In this document: positions 18,179-26,867 of the stretch, one piece after another
Numbering within the stretch: the first letter of the stretch is position 1
Layout: each line of letters starts with the position of its first letter
Source: Clostridium sp. CAG:768
GTDB lineage: Bacteria > Cyanobacteriota > Vampirovibrionia > Gastranaerophilales > Gastranaerophilaceae
Assembly: GCA_000437435.1 (NCBI GenBank)
Contig: FR899623.1
Location: 62,001 to 126,000 of the forward strand
Length of the DNA: 64,000 bases
Reading direction: 5' to 3'
Program-made: the position numbers and the translations under genes
Notes under the pieces: model-generated
What the model saw: only the letters and a program-made list of their open reading frames with translations
What the model was told of the DNA's origin: nothing
Database searches by the model: none

Positions 18179-18655
18179 TTATACTCTTTTTAAAAGCACG
18201 ACAGCGTGAGCTTCTATTGCAAGTTCTTGGCCTACTGCGTCCATTTTTTCATTGGTTTTTGCTTTTATTGAAAGTCTATCAGGTTCGATTGAAAGAATTT
18301 GTGATAAAACTTCTTTCATTTTTGGGATATAAGGCATCATTTTAGGCTGTTGAGCTATAATGTTGCTGTCTATATTCTCGATTGCATATTTTTTTTCTTT
18401 AATAAGTTTATATACATCTCTTAAAAGTACAGTACTGTCAGCGTCTTTGTATAAATCGTCAGTGTCAGGGAACAGTGTTCCGATATCAGATAATGCAAGT
18501 GCGCCAAGCATTGCATCAATTATTGCGTGGATTAATACGTCAGCATCAGAATGTCCGAGAAGTCCTTTTTCATGGGTAATTTTTACCCCGCCGATTATTA
18601 AATCTCTTCCTTCTGTGAGTTTGTGAATATCGTATCCCAGACCTATTCTATACAT
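18179..18655 (-). CDS. ispF: 2-C-methyl-D-erythritol 2,4-cyclodiphosphate synthase
   Basis: A 158-residue trimeric enzyme of the MEP isoprenoid pathway. RIGLGYDIHKL and GLLGHSDADVLIHAIIDAMLGALAL hold the Zn ligands (Asp, His, His), and DIGTLFPDTD the substrate loop; the ending KAKTNEKMDAVGQELAIEAHAVV is also typical. Normal length. GAGGT lies before the start. It sits in an operon between a HAD phosphatase and AlkD, not with other MEP genes. Confidence 0.96.
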   Translation of the reverse strand: MYRIGLGYDIHKLTEGRDLIIGGVKITHEKGLLGHSDADVLIHAIIDAMLGALALSDIGTLFPDTDDLYKDADSTVLLRDVYKLIKEKKYAIENIDSNIIAQQPKMMPYIPKMKEVLSQILSIEPDRLSIKAKTNEKMDAVGQELAIEAHAVVLLKRV

Positions 18656-18662
18656 TTTTACC

Positions 18663-19466
18663 TCATATTACATATTTTTCAATAGCTTTTACAAAACCGT
18701 CATTTTCAACGGTGTCAGTTATGTAATCGGCACATTCTTTTAATTCAGGTGTTCCGTTGCCCATTGCAACTTTAATTCCGCCTGCTTTTAAAAGTTCTAT
18801 ATCATTATTTTGATCGCCGATTGTAAGAATTTCTTCTTTTTTCAATCCCCATTTTTTTGCTAAAAATTCAACTCCGAGAGATTTTTTTGCTTGAGCACTT
18901 CCTATTTCGCAAAAATAAGGAGTTGATTTAACTATGTATAATTGTGGGAATTTCTTTTGCAATTCTTCTACCCAACCTGTAACTCTTTCTGCATCATTGT
19001 AGTCAATTGCAAGAATTTTGTTCACATTTTTTATCTCTAAACTGTCAAATGAGCATACTGTGTATGATACAAATTTGCCGTCAGTGTATTTTTTTACGCA
19101 ATCGTTGTCTTTTTCAACATACAATTTATCATCAATGTATAAATTTATATGAATATTATTATCTCTTGCCCATTTAATAATTTGTTTTGCAATTTCAGAA
19201 TCCAAGTTTTGTTGATATAAAGTATTGCCGTCGCAATCTTTAATTAGTCCGCCTTGATATGAAACTACAGGTGTTTTAAGTCCCAATTCATTAGTTATAT
19301 GATGAGTAGCACAATGCATTCTGCCTGTTACGAGTACAACTTTAACATCTTTTTTGCAAAGATTTTTAATACAATTTTTTACACCGTCAGAAAATCTGGT
19401 ATCCCATTTAACAATAGTGCCGTCAATATCAGTTGCAACCATTTTAATTCTTTTTTCAGCAGACAT
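18663..19466 (-). CDS. HAD-superfamily Cof-type phosphatase
   Basis: A 267-residue haloacid dehalogenase-like hydrolase of the Cof/YidA subgroup. Motif I is ATDIDGTIV with the nucleophile Asp; motif II is VLVTGR; motif IV is LTIGDQNNDIELLKAGG. The C2-type cap lies between. Such enzymes dephosphorylate sugar phosphates, flavin or PLP precursors; substrate not determinable. It is 3 nt after the Nudix gene and 7 nt before ispF, with AAAGGA upstream. Confidence 0.92.
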   Translation of the reverse strand: MSAEKRIKMVATDIDGTIVKWDTRFSDGVKNCIKNLCKKDVKVVLVTGRMHCATHHITNELGLKTPVVSYQGGLIKDCDGNTLYQQNLDSEIAKQIIKWARDNNIHINLYIDDKLYVEKDNDCVKKYTDGKFVSYTVCSFDSLEIKNVNKILAIDYNDAERVTGWVEELQKKFPQLYIVKSTPYFCEIGSAQAKKSLGVEFLAKKWGLKKEEILTIGDQNNDIELLKAGGIKVAMGNGTPELKECADYITDTVENDGFVKAIEKYVI

Positions 19467-19469
19467 AAT

Positions 19470-19997
19470 TTATCCTTTAATTTGGGCTCTCATTAATGCA
19501 CAAAGTGTTTTTGCATCATTAATTTCACCATTATCAATCATTTTTAAAACATCATCATATTTATATTCAAATGCTTGAATAATCTCGCCTTCATCAGGGT
19601 GGCAGTGAGTAAATTCTAAATCTTCAGCTTCGTATAAGTACAATTTTTCATCGCTATATCCCGGTGATGTATAGACAAAACCTAAATCAGTCCATTTATT
19701 GGCACAATAACCTGTTTCTTCTTCCAATTCTCTTTTAGCTGCTTCAAACGGATCTTCTCCAATTTCAAGTTTACCTGCGGGTAATTCATACAAAACTTCT
19801 TTCATTGGATATCTGAATTGTTTAACTAAAAGAATTTTATCTTCTTTTTTAGCTAAAATTACTACACCGCCTGAATGTTTAATAACTTCTCTAAAGCTTT
19901 CTTGTCCTGTTGGAAGTTCAATTTTATCTTTATAAAGTTTTACCACTCTTCCGTCAAAAATTAATTCTGATTCAATAGTTTTTTCCGTAAATTCCAT
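19470..19997 (-). CDS. Nudix hydrolase, ADP-ribose pyrophosphatase type
   Basis: A 175-residue enzyme. The Nudix box GKLEIGEDPFEAAKRELEEE plus TG is complete. The N-terminal strand SELIFDGRVVKLYKD, the FREVIKHSGGVVILA stretch and TSPGYSDEKLYLYEAEDL are those of ADP-ribose pyrophosphatases (NudF type), which split ADP-ribose to AMP and ribose-5-phosphate. It lies 24 nt after the HEAT gene and has no strong ribosome-binding site, so it may depend on upstream translation. Confidence 0.9.
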   Translation of the reverse strand: MEFTEKTIESELIFDGRVVKLYKDKIELPTGQESFREVIKHSGGVVILAKKEDKILLVKQFRYPMKEVLYELPAGKLEIGEDPFEAAKRELEEETGYCANKWTDLGFVYTSPGYSDEKLYLYEAEDLEFTHCHPDEGEIIQAFEYKYDDVLKMIDNGEINDAKTLCALMRAQIKG

Positions 19998-20021
19998 AAT
20001 TAAATATTACCACGAAAATTC

Positions 20022-21185
20022 TTACAAAGCTCTAATAATAGCTTTTATGTTTATGTCAGTAACCTTTAGTAATGCGATAGTTCTTGCAGTTTCATCGAAA
20101 TTGCCTAATTGTTTTAAAACTTCTGCAGTTTTTAGAATAAGTGTTTGGTTGTTTGATTTCAAAAGTTCTCTGATTGCAAGTACATCTGTTGCAAAATCAA
20201 GTGCTGTAAAAACTAATGGACTATTTTCGTTTAGTTCTGTATTTATATGTTTTTCTAACTCTTTTTTATTTGCACTTTTTAAAAGTTTTTTTATATCATT
20301 AATTTCATTTTTGGTGTTTTTATCTTCATCAAACAAATATTCATCATTTTCAGTCAAAACTTCAAATTTTTCTTGAGCATTTAAAATTACAATTGCAGTT
20401 TTACTGTCATCATGGTTATTGATTAACTTTTCAAATACTTCAAACAGTTCAAAGTCAAAAACGCATGAAAGCGGGAGGATTTCTCCTAGCCCATTAATTA
20501 TGTAATTAATTGCTAATAGTGTATTTTCATAATATTTGTCGAGCAAATCAAATAAATTTTCGAGATAAGGTATTTCACCTGCAATATTTTCAGGCATTGT
20601 AGAATTTTTCATTGTTTCAAAAATTGCAGGAATAGCTTTTTTATCTCCATAAGCTATTAAAAATTTTACAGCTGACAATTTTTCAAAATCATCTCCGTTA
20701 TTCAACTTTGTAATTGCAATATTGTATGTTTCACTATCTTGCCATTCTCCAAGTGCTGAAGCACAATTATGAGCAAGATATTCATTATCTGAATATGAAT
20801 TGGTTTTCAAATATTCATAAGCTAAAGGATCTTGGATATGTCCAAAATATTTTGCAGCATAAATTTTTTCTTCAATAGTGCCATTTTTAAATTTTTCAAG
20901 CATTAAATCTGTTAAATCTTCATCAGCATGTTTTACGAGAGCTGAAATGATTACATCTTCATAGTAAGGAGAATAATATTTTAAAAATTCGATTAAATTT
21001 TTATAATTATTTTCATTAATTTCTTTTGCAATTCTTTGTGCTACATTGTCTTTTACAAAATCAAACAAAAAACTATCATTATCAACGAGCTCTTTAAAAA
21101 GTTCAGTATCACAATCATTGATAAGGTGTTTTGCAACGGCTTCATAGCCGAATTTACCCGTAAGTTTTTTTAATTGTTCAGACAT
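20022..21185 (-). CDS. HEAT-repeat-like helical protein
   Basis: A 387-residue, all-helical, acidic protein without signal peptide. Repeated helix pairs such as YAAKYFGHIQDPLAYEYLK, AHNCASALGEWQDSETYNIA and SAVKFLIAYGDKKAIPAIF are HEAT-like and suggest a scaffold. No catalytic motif. Specific function unknown. It lies between the SLOG gene (34 nt) and the Nudix gene (24 nt). HEAT/phycobilisome-lyase-like repeats are common in cyanobacterial relatives, but no lyase motif is seen. Confidence 0.72.
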   Translation of the reverse strand: MSEQLKKLTGKFGYEAVAKHLINDCDTELFKELVDNDSFLFDFVKDNVAQRIAKEINENNYKNLIEFLKYYSPYYEDVIISALVKHADEDLTDLMLEKFKNGTIEEKIYAAKYFGHIQDPLAYEYLKTNSYSDNEYLAHNCASALGEWQDSETYNIAITKLNNGDDFEKLSAVKFLIAYGDKKAIPAIFETMKNSTMPENIAGEIPYLENLFDLLDKYYENTLLAINYIINGLGEILPLSCVFDFELFEVFEKLINNHDDSKTAIVILNAQEKFEVLTENDEYLFDEDKNTKNEINDIKKLLKSANKKELEKHINTELNENSPLVFTALDFATDVLAIRELLKSNNQTLILKTAEVLKQLGNFDETARTIALLKVTDINIKAIIRAL

Positions 21186-21219
21186 ATAAATAGATTTCCG
21201 TATAAAATGGGTTTAATAA

Positions 21220-21819
21220 TTAATCCAAATAGAATACAGTAATAACTTTATGACCTTCTTCAGCGTATTGAACTGCGTTATGCAAAGTTTTACTTGTATG
21301 AGACAAGAAACAAATTAATTGGTTACAATCGTCAATAATTTCTCTGTTGCAAACACGAGAAGCATCAGCTAATGTCATCATTGCTCTGTCAGGATGTTCG
21401 ATGATGTTTGGAACTCCGATAAGTTGATTTTGAACATCAGAAGGCTGTTGTCCGATTGTTTGAGGTAAAATAACTTTTAATTTATCAGGATTAGCTTTCA
21501 TAGCGCCTCTGATAGCAGCAGCGTTTGTACCTGAAGAACCGCCTGATGTAATAATTGTATTTCCTTGAGTTACAAGAGCTGTAGCAAGTGTCTCAATCAT
21601 TTGTTGATGAGTAATTGGAAGATTACGACTTCCGATAATTGCAATTTTCTTTGCAGATTGTTGAATTGTAGCTAATTCCATTGCCAATTCATCTACCGTA
21701 TCAGGTGAATCTGACGATACTGTGTCCATGTCATCAATAGGTACAACAATTGAATTTTGTTTTTCTTTATTTTCGTCTTCAGAACCCATAAAAATATTCA
21801 TCATGTCAGTTTCCACCAT
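21220..21819 (-). CDS. SLOG/DprA-like Rossmann protein
   Basis: A 199-residue protein. After a 50-residue acidic N-terminus comes a SLOG (LOG/DprA) nucleotide-binding fold: KKIAIIGSRNLPITHQQM, TIITSGGSSGTNAAAIRGA, then LICFLSHTSKTLHNAVQYAEEG. DprA loads RecA on single-stranded DNA; LOG proteins release cytokinins; other SLOG proteins sense nucleotides in conflict systems. The lack of a winged-helix tail argues against canonical DprA. First gene of the six-gene operon, divergent from pcrA. Confidence 0.75.
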   Translation of the reverse strand: MVETDMMNIFMGSEDENKEKQNSIVVPIDDMDTVSSDSPDTVDELAMELATIQQSAKKIAIIGSRNLPITHQQMIETLATALVTQGNTIITSGGSSGTNAAAIRGAMKANPDKLKVILPQTIGQQPSDVQNQLIGVPNIIEHPDRAMMTLADASRVCNREIIDDCNQLICFLSHTSKTLHNAVQYAEEGHKVITVFYLD

Positions 21820-21901
21820 TTTTCCTACTTTCTAATTGCAATCTATATATTTTTAGTTTATGCTGATTATATCACAAAAATTTGATTTTGGGAATAGGGA
21901 T

Positions 21902-24433
21902 ATGGAAAATATACTGGATAATCTTAACAAAGAGCAGAGAGAAGCTGTTCAAACAATTCAAGGCCCATTGCTAGTTTTAGCAGGTGCAGGGAGCGGAAAA
22001 ACAAAATTACTTACCTCAAGGATTGCTTATTTAATTCAAAACGGTGTAAAACCGAGAAATATTTTAGCGGTTACATTTACCAACAAGGCGGCTAAAGAGA
22101 TGAAAGAACGTCTTGGAAATATTTTGGGTGAAAATGTTGTTAAATATATGTGGGTAGGTACTTTCCACGGTATTTGCGGAAGAATTTTAAGAGAAAATAT
22201 TGAAAATTACAGCTTTCAATCCGGTAAAAGATTAGATAAGAATTTTTCTATTTACGATGAAAATGACAGTAATGCCGTTATTAAACAGGCTATAAAAAAA
22301 TTAAATTTAGATGATAAAGTATATCAGCCAAAACTTGTAAAATCCGTAATTTCTAACGCAAAGAATAAAATGCAGGACGCTTATACATTTGCGACTTTTG
22401 CAAGAGATTTCAAATCTCAAAAAATTGCAGCAATTTATGAAGAATATGAAAATGCTTTGAATAATAACAATGCAATTGATTTTGATGATATGCTTCTTTT
22501 GACAGTAAAACTGCTTGAGCAATGCAAAGAAGTCCGTCAATTGTATTATGACCGCTTCCAACATATTCTTGTAGATGAGTTTCAGGATACAAACATGGCT
22601 CAATATAAGTTAATTAATATGTTATACACAAATCTTGAGCCTGAAATCCCTGATGAAAGATCATTATGTGTAGTAGGTGATGTTGATCAATCGATTTATA
22701 GTTGGCGTGGAGCTGATTATACAATTATTTTAAATTTCCAAAAAGATTTTAAAAAGACTAAATTAATAAAATTAGAGCAAAATTACCGTTCAACAGCAAA
22801 TATTTTGAACGTTGCAAACGCAATTATTGAAAATAATACAGAGCGTGTGGACAAAGTTCTGTATTCGCAAAAAGGTGACGGTGAATTAATTGATTATTAC
22901 GAAGCTCAAGATGAAGCAGATGAAGCAAACTTTATCGCAAGCAGAATTAAACAGGATTCTGGCGGGGATTATAACCGTTACGCAATTCTTTATCGTACAA
23001 ATTCTCAATCCCGTGCACTCGAAGAAGCATGCATGGCTGCAGGAATTCCATACAGAATTTACGGCGGTTTGAAATTCTATGACCGTAAAGAAATCAAAGA
23101 TATAATTGCTTATCTTAAATTAATCTACAACCCTGATGATTCGCAAAGTTTCAGACGTATAGTAAACGTTCCGAAACGTGCCATAGGTGATACTACGGTA
23201 AAAGCACTTTCTGATTTTGCTGACTCAAAAGATGTAAGTCTGTTTGAAGCGATTAAAGAAATTGAAGAATCTGAATTATCACCGAGAGTTCAATCAAAAT
23301 TAAAGGATTTTGCAGAATTAATACTTAAATTTAAAAATGCAGTAGGCTCATATTCTTTGCAAGAGTTTGTAACTCTTGTTATAGAAAAATCTGGATATTT
23401 GGCAGAATTGCAATCTCAAAATACTCCTGAAAGTGAAGCTGATATTGAAAACTTACAAGAATTAGTAAACGTTGCGGGTGAATTTGTTCCTGAAGAATCT
23501 GATAATGCTTTAGGTGAATTTTTACAACAAGTAGCATTGGTGTCAGATCTTGACGGTATGGACGATATTTCAAACAACGTTACTTTAATGACTTTACACT
23601 CTGCTAAAGGTTTGGAATTTCCTATAGTATTTTTAGCAGGTTGTGATGAAGGGGTATTCCCGCATCAAAGAACATTCAATATTCCGTCAGAAATGGAAGA
23701 AGAACGCCGTTTGATGTATGTAGGCGTTACTCGTGCAGAAGAAAAATTGTATCTGTCTTCTGCTAAACGTCGTCAAATGTGGGGTGAATACAAATATTAT
23801 AACCCTTCAAGATTTATTGATGAAATTCCTCGTCAACTTCTTAACTCTATCGGTTTTGAAGGTTCTACAAGCGGAACTTCAACATTCCAAAATGCTGTGT
23901 CAAAAGCTCGTACAGGCAAATCTGATTTTTCATACTCTGCAGCACAATCTGACAGTTACGGTTATGTAAAACCATCTTCAGGATTTGGAAAAGGTTTTGT
24001 AGCTCCGACAAGAGGACTTGCAACAGGAAATTCTCAAAGCGACAGGCAAAGACAAAATTCTTCATACTACAACCAACCTCAAAGGACTCCAAGTCGTACG
24101 ATTTTGGTTAAATCAAAAGAAAATAAACAACGTGATGAAGAAAAAGTAAAAGAATTTTTCAAAGATAATGCTATAAAACGTATGCTCGAAGAAAAAAGAC
24201 AAAAAGAGCGTATGCAACAGGAAGCGGAAGCAGAACGTCAAAAGAAAATGGAAACTACAACTCCTATTGAATATGTGTTTAATGAGGGAGAAAGAGTTTT
24301 CCATGACAAGCTCGGTATCGGACATATTAAAGAAGTTACCCAAATCGGTGACAGCATGATGTATACAATAGACTTTGGCCGTCAAGGCGTAAAGGCTATG
24401 GACGCAGCTTATGCAAAATTGAAAAAGTTCTAA
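21902..24433 (+). CDS. pcrA: ATP-dependent DNA helicase PcrA/UvrD
   Basis: An 843-residue SF1A helicase. The start MENILDNLNKEQREAV is canonical; the 14 extra residues to 21860 are not. Walker A AGAGSGKT lies at 27-34, then FTNKAAKEM (Ia), LVDEFQDTN (II), VGDVDQSIYSWRGAD (III), LEQNYRST (IV), TLHSAKGLEF (V) and YVGVTRAEE (VI). A Ser/Gln-rich linker leads to a C-terminal Tudor-like domain (EGERVFHDKLGIGHIKEV) that binds RNA polymerase in PcrA. It unwinds 3'-5' in nucleotide excision and mismatch repair and clears stalled polymerases. Confidence 0.96.
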   Translation: MENILDNLNKEQREAVQTIQGPLLVLAGAGSGKTKLLTSRIAYLIQNGVKPRNILAVTFTNKAAKEMKERLGNILGENVVKYMWVGTFHGICGRILRENIENYSFQSGKRLDKNFSIYDENDSNAVIKQAIKKLNLDDKVYQPKLVKSVISNAKNKMQDAYTFATFARDFKSQKIAAIYEEYENALNNNNAIDFDDMLLLTVKLLEQCKEVRQLYYDRFQHILVDEFQDTNMAQYKLINMLYTNLEPEIPDERSLCVVGDVDQSIYSWRGADYTIILNFQKDFKKTKLIKLEQNYRSTANILNVANAIIENNTERVDKVLYSQKGDGELIDYYEAQDEADEANFIASRIKQDSGGDYNRYAILYRTNSQSRALEEACMAAGIPYRIYGGLKFYDRKEIKDIIAYLKLIYNPDDSQSFRRIVNVPKRAIGDTTVKALSDFADSKDVSLFEAIKEIEESELSPRVQSKLKDFAELILKFKNAVGSYSLQEFVTLVIEKSGYLAELQSQNTPESEADIENLQELVNVAGEFVPEESDNALGEFLQQVALVSDLDGMDDISNNVTLMTLHSAKGLEFPIVFLAGCDEGVFPHQRTFNIPSEMEEERRLMYVGVTRAEEKLYLSSAKRRQMWGEYKYYNPSRFIDEIPRQLLNSIGFEGSTSGTSTFQNAVSKARTGKSDFSYSAAQSDSYGYVKPSSGFGKGFVAPTRGLATGNSQSDRQRQNSSYYNQPQRTPSRTILVKSKENKQRDEEKVKEFFKDNAIKRMLEEKRQKERMQQEAEAERQKKMETTTPIEYVFNEGERVFHDKLGIGHIKEVTQIGDSMMYTIDFGRQGVKAMDAAYAKLKKF

Positions 24434-24442
24434 TATATTTAT

Positions 24443-25165
24443 CTAAAAAAAGTAGTTTGGGCTGCCAAGGGTAGGACGTCTTCTGAATTGACGTAATAAT
24501 GTTGCTGAATAAGGTAATTCCTCGTACATTTTTAATTCTTCTGGGAATGGTGATACTTTCATTCCTGTGTATGTTTCTATGATTTTTTTGTCATATTCTT
24601 CAATCCCTGATGATTGTGTTAATTCTACATTTTTTATAGTTCCGTCTTTTGTTATAATACATTTCATTACAGGTTCTTGTGGAATGTATGAGTATATTGT
24701 CGGAATTCTATCAAATAAATAATTGCTGACTTTTTGTATGTATTTTTGATATGCTTGTTTAACTTCTTCAGGAGGCTCGACAGGCATGATTGATATTCTT
24801 GCTGTTTGATATTTTTGAACTTTGTGTTGAAATCCGCTTGTCATTACGATGTTTGCAAGGTTTGATTCTTTTGGGAAAGGTTTGAACGGAGCTGATTTTT
24901 GAACAGCTTCAATTACAGCTTTATCAAAATTTGTTCCGCTTGCCTGTTTAACTTGAATATCGGTAACGCTTCCGTCAGGGTGTATTGTATAACTTACTGC
25001 AGATACTGCATCTTCAGGTCCTGTGTATTTGAGATTGCTTTTTACTATGTTTTGAACTTCTTTGCCATATTCATCAACAAATTTGTTTACGTCAAATTCG
25101 TCTGCAAATGCAAAATTGTTTATTGCGAATAATAATATTAATATATAAATTATTTTTTTAATCAT
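24443..25165 (-). CDS. Secreted protein with two TonB C-terminal-like domains
   Basis: A 240-residue exported protein. A signal peptide (IIYILILLFAINNFAFA, then DEFD) follows the start at 25165, which has GGGAG 6 nt upstream; an ORF extension to 25213 is not supported. Two TonB-C-like modules follow: SYTIHPDGSVTDIQVKQASG with FDKAVIEAVQKSAPFKPFP, and CIITKDGTIKNVELTQSSG with YDKKIIETYTG. There is no N-terminal anchor plus Pro-rich spacer as in real TonB, so it probably binds a periplasmic or outer-membrane partner. It is 13 nt after a larger paralogue. Confidence 0.8.
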   Translation of the reverse strand: MIKKIIYILILLFAINNFAFADEFDVNKFVDEYGKEVQNIVKSNLKYTGPEDAVSAVSYTIHPDGSVTDIQVKQASGTNFDKAVIEAVQKSAPFKPFPKESNLANIVMTSGFQHKVQKYQTARISIMPVEPPEEVKQAYQKYIQKVSNYLFDRIPTIYSYIPQEPVMKCIITKDGTIKNVELTQSSGIEEYDKKIIETYTGMKVSPFPEELKMYEELPYSATLLRQFRRRPTLGSPNYFF

Positions 25166-25178
25166 TATTTTCTCCCAA

Positions 25179-26747
25179 TTAACGAGCAAGCATATATAAA
25201 ATTGAAGATCCAATTGACAGACCGTATAAAATACAATTAGAGAATATTTGGTTTTCCGGATCTTTTAAATCAACATAGAAACCTAATTCGTCTGCATCAA
25301 TATTTGGCGGAAATGGTGGAAATGTCAATCTTTGTAAGCATTCTTCTACTTGTTTTTCATTTATTTGATTATTTGCATAGTCATATAGAGTGTAATTTTT
25401 TATTTTGCCGTCTTTCTTTATAGTAAAAAATATTTTTGCTGTACGCATGTAATGCAGACCGATATTTGGGACATTGCCAAGTGTATATGAAGCTACAGTT
25501 TTTGCGTATTTGTTATAATATTGACGAAGATATTTGTTCAAATTATAAAAATCTGTTGTAAATGCAAATTTTTCAGTTGGTGCATTTTCATAAGCAGGAT
25601 ATGAATTATATCTTACGGCATTTATTGTGTCTTTATCAATTTGTTCTGAACCTGAAGATTCAATGATTGTAATGTCTTCTAATTTACCGCTTTTGTTCAT
25701 TAAAATAAGGCATTTGACAGGTTTTATTTTAAAACTGTTAATTTCAGGCAATGTCTTTGATAGTGCAGGCATCATTTTTTTATTAAAGTAATGATAAATG
25801 TTACGGTTAGAATTTTTATTTACATAATATATTGGCAGTTTATCTCCATATATTTTGCCTGGGTATTGGCTGATTTTTATGTTTTTTAATTCTGATAATA
25901 AAATTTCAGGGTATATCTGATTAAATTCATTATAAATTTTTACTTCATTAATATTTCCATTTTTATTAACATAAAATTCAATTAAATTATTTCCATCTAC
26001 TATAATTTGTTTTTCGATTTCTTCTGATATTTGTTTTGAATATTGAGTAAAGTTTTCTATAATATCTTTATGAGTCGGATTTATTCTTATGATTGTTGAA
26101 AAATATCCATTTGTTAGTATTTTATTTGGAGGCATTCCAAAAGATTGTTGTAGAATATAATTACATAATTTGTCATCATAAGCTTTATCTCCTGAAGAGT
26201 TTAATAGTCTTATGCTATTAATTTTTCCAAGTTTAGTAATTTTAAGTTCAAGTTGTACAGTGGATAAATTAATATAGTTCTCGTGTGGTATATTTTCGTA
26301 ATTTTTTTCAAGTTGTTTATTGAGTTCAAGAAGGTATTTAGCTTCTTCTTTTGATTTCGGATAATTTCTGCTGACAATTTCATATTTTAGTTGTCTGTCT
26401 TTAATTTCCCATTTAACAATATATCTATAATTATTTCTTTCAAAATCCTCATATGATTTTTCAGTAGATTTTAGAGAATTGTCAATAATTTCAGCTAATT
26501 CTTTATTATCATAATTTATAATTTTGTGTGTGTTAATACTAAAATCAGGTTTTAATTCAAAATAAATTTCTAAATTTCCTGATGGTAGCTCTTGTTGGTT
26601 TTTCAGGTTTTGTTTTACTAATTGAATATAATTTGAAAACATAGTTTTTTCATTTTTTAACATAATATTTGAATTATTGTCATCTGCAAATGTAATATTT
26701 CCTGTTAAAAATGCAAGAATACCAAAAATTATAAACCATTTTTTCAT
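25179..26747 (-). CDS. Secreted protein with about five TonB C-terminal-like repeats
   Basis: A 522-residue protein with a signal peptide (MKKWFIIFGILAFLTGNITFA). Five modules with the pattern x-x-K-x-GKI-x-x-x-x-L-x-x-SSG-x-x-x-D are visible, for example LKITKLGKINSIRLLNSSG, EFYVNKNGNINEVKIYN, CLILMNKSGKLEDITIIE and FFTIKKDGKIKNYTLYD. Tandem TonB-C modules without a membrane-spanning energy domain are unusual. It is probably periplasmic; function unknown. GAGGG precedes the start, and it is co-transcribed with the next two-module protein. Confidence 0.78.
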   Translation of the reverse strand: MKKWFIIFGILAFLTGNITFADDNNSNIMLKNEKTMFSNYIQLVKQNLKNQQELPSGNLEIYFELKPDFSINTHKIINYDNKELAEIIDNSLKSTEKSYEDFERNNYRYIVKWEIKDRQLKYEIVSRNYPKSKEEAKYLLELNKQLEKNYENIPHENYINLSTVQLELKITKLGKINSIRLLNSSGDKAYDDKLCNYILQQSFGMPPNKILTNGYFSTIIRINPTHKDIIENFTQYSKQISEEIEKQIIVDGNNLIEFYVNKNGNINEVKIYNEFNQIYPEILLSELKNIKISQYPGKIYGDKLPIYYVNKNSNRNIYHYFNKKMMPALSKTLPEINSFKIKPVKCLILMNKSGKLEDITIIESSGSEQIDKDTINAVRYNSYPAYENAPTEKFAFTTDFYNLNKYLRQYYNKYAKTVASYTLGNVPNIGLHYMRTAKIFFTIKKDGKIKNYTLYDYANNQINEKQVEECLQRLTFPPFPPNIDADELGFYVDLKDPENQIFSNCILYGLSIGSSILYMLAR

Positions 26748-26835
26748 ACATCAACCCTCTTTAATTTTTATGAAATTTTTATTAAAAAAAGACCTTTTAA
26801 TTTTATTTTCTAATTCGATTTCAAGTTTGTTCTAA

Positions 26836-26867
26836 AACCTGCTTGATAAGTGAAGCGGTACGCTTCA
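26836..26867 (-). repeat. Stop-codon hairpin repeat, single copy at ffh
   Basis: GAAGCG-GTA-CGCTTC, with CCTGCTTGATAAGT beside it. On the ffh sense strand it reads TGAAGCGTACCGCTTCACTTATCAAGCAGG, i.e. the TGA stop starts the hairpin stem. It belongs to the family at 38085, 46208, 47891 and 63061. Confidence 0.75.

Noticed and set aside
21860..21901. N-terminal extension of PcrA
   Set aside because: Residues before MENILDNLN do not match the family and lie in the likely promoter region.
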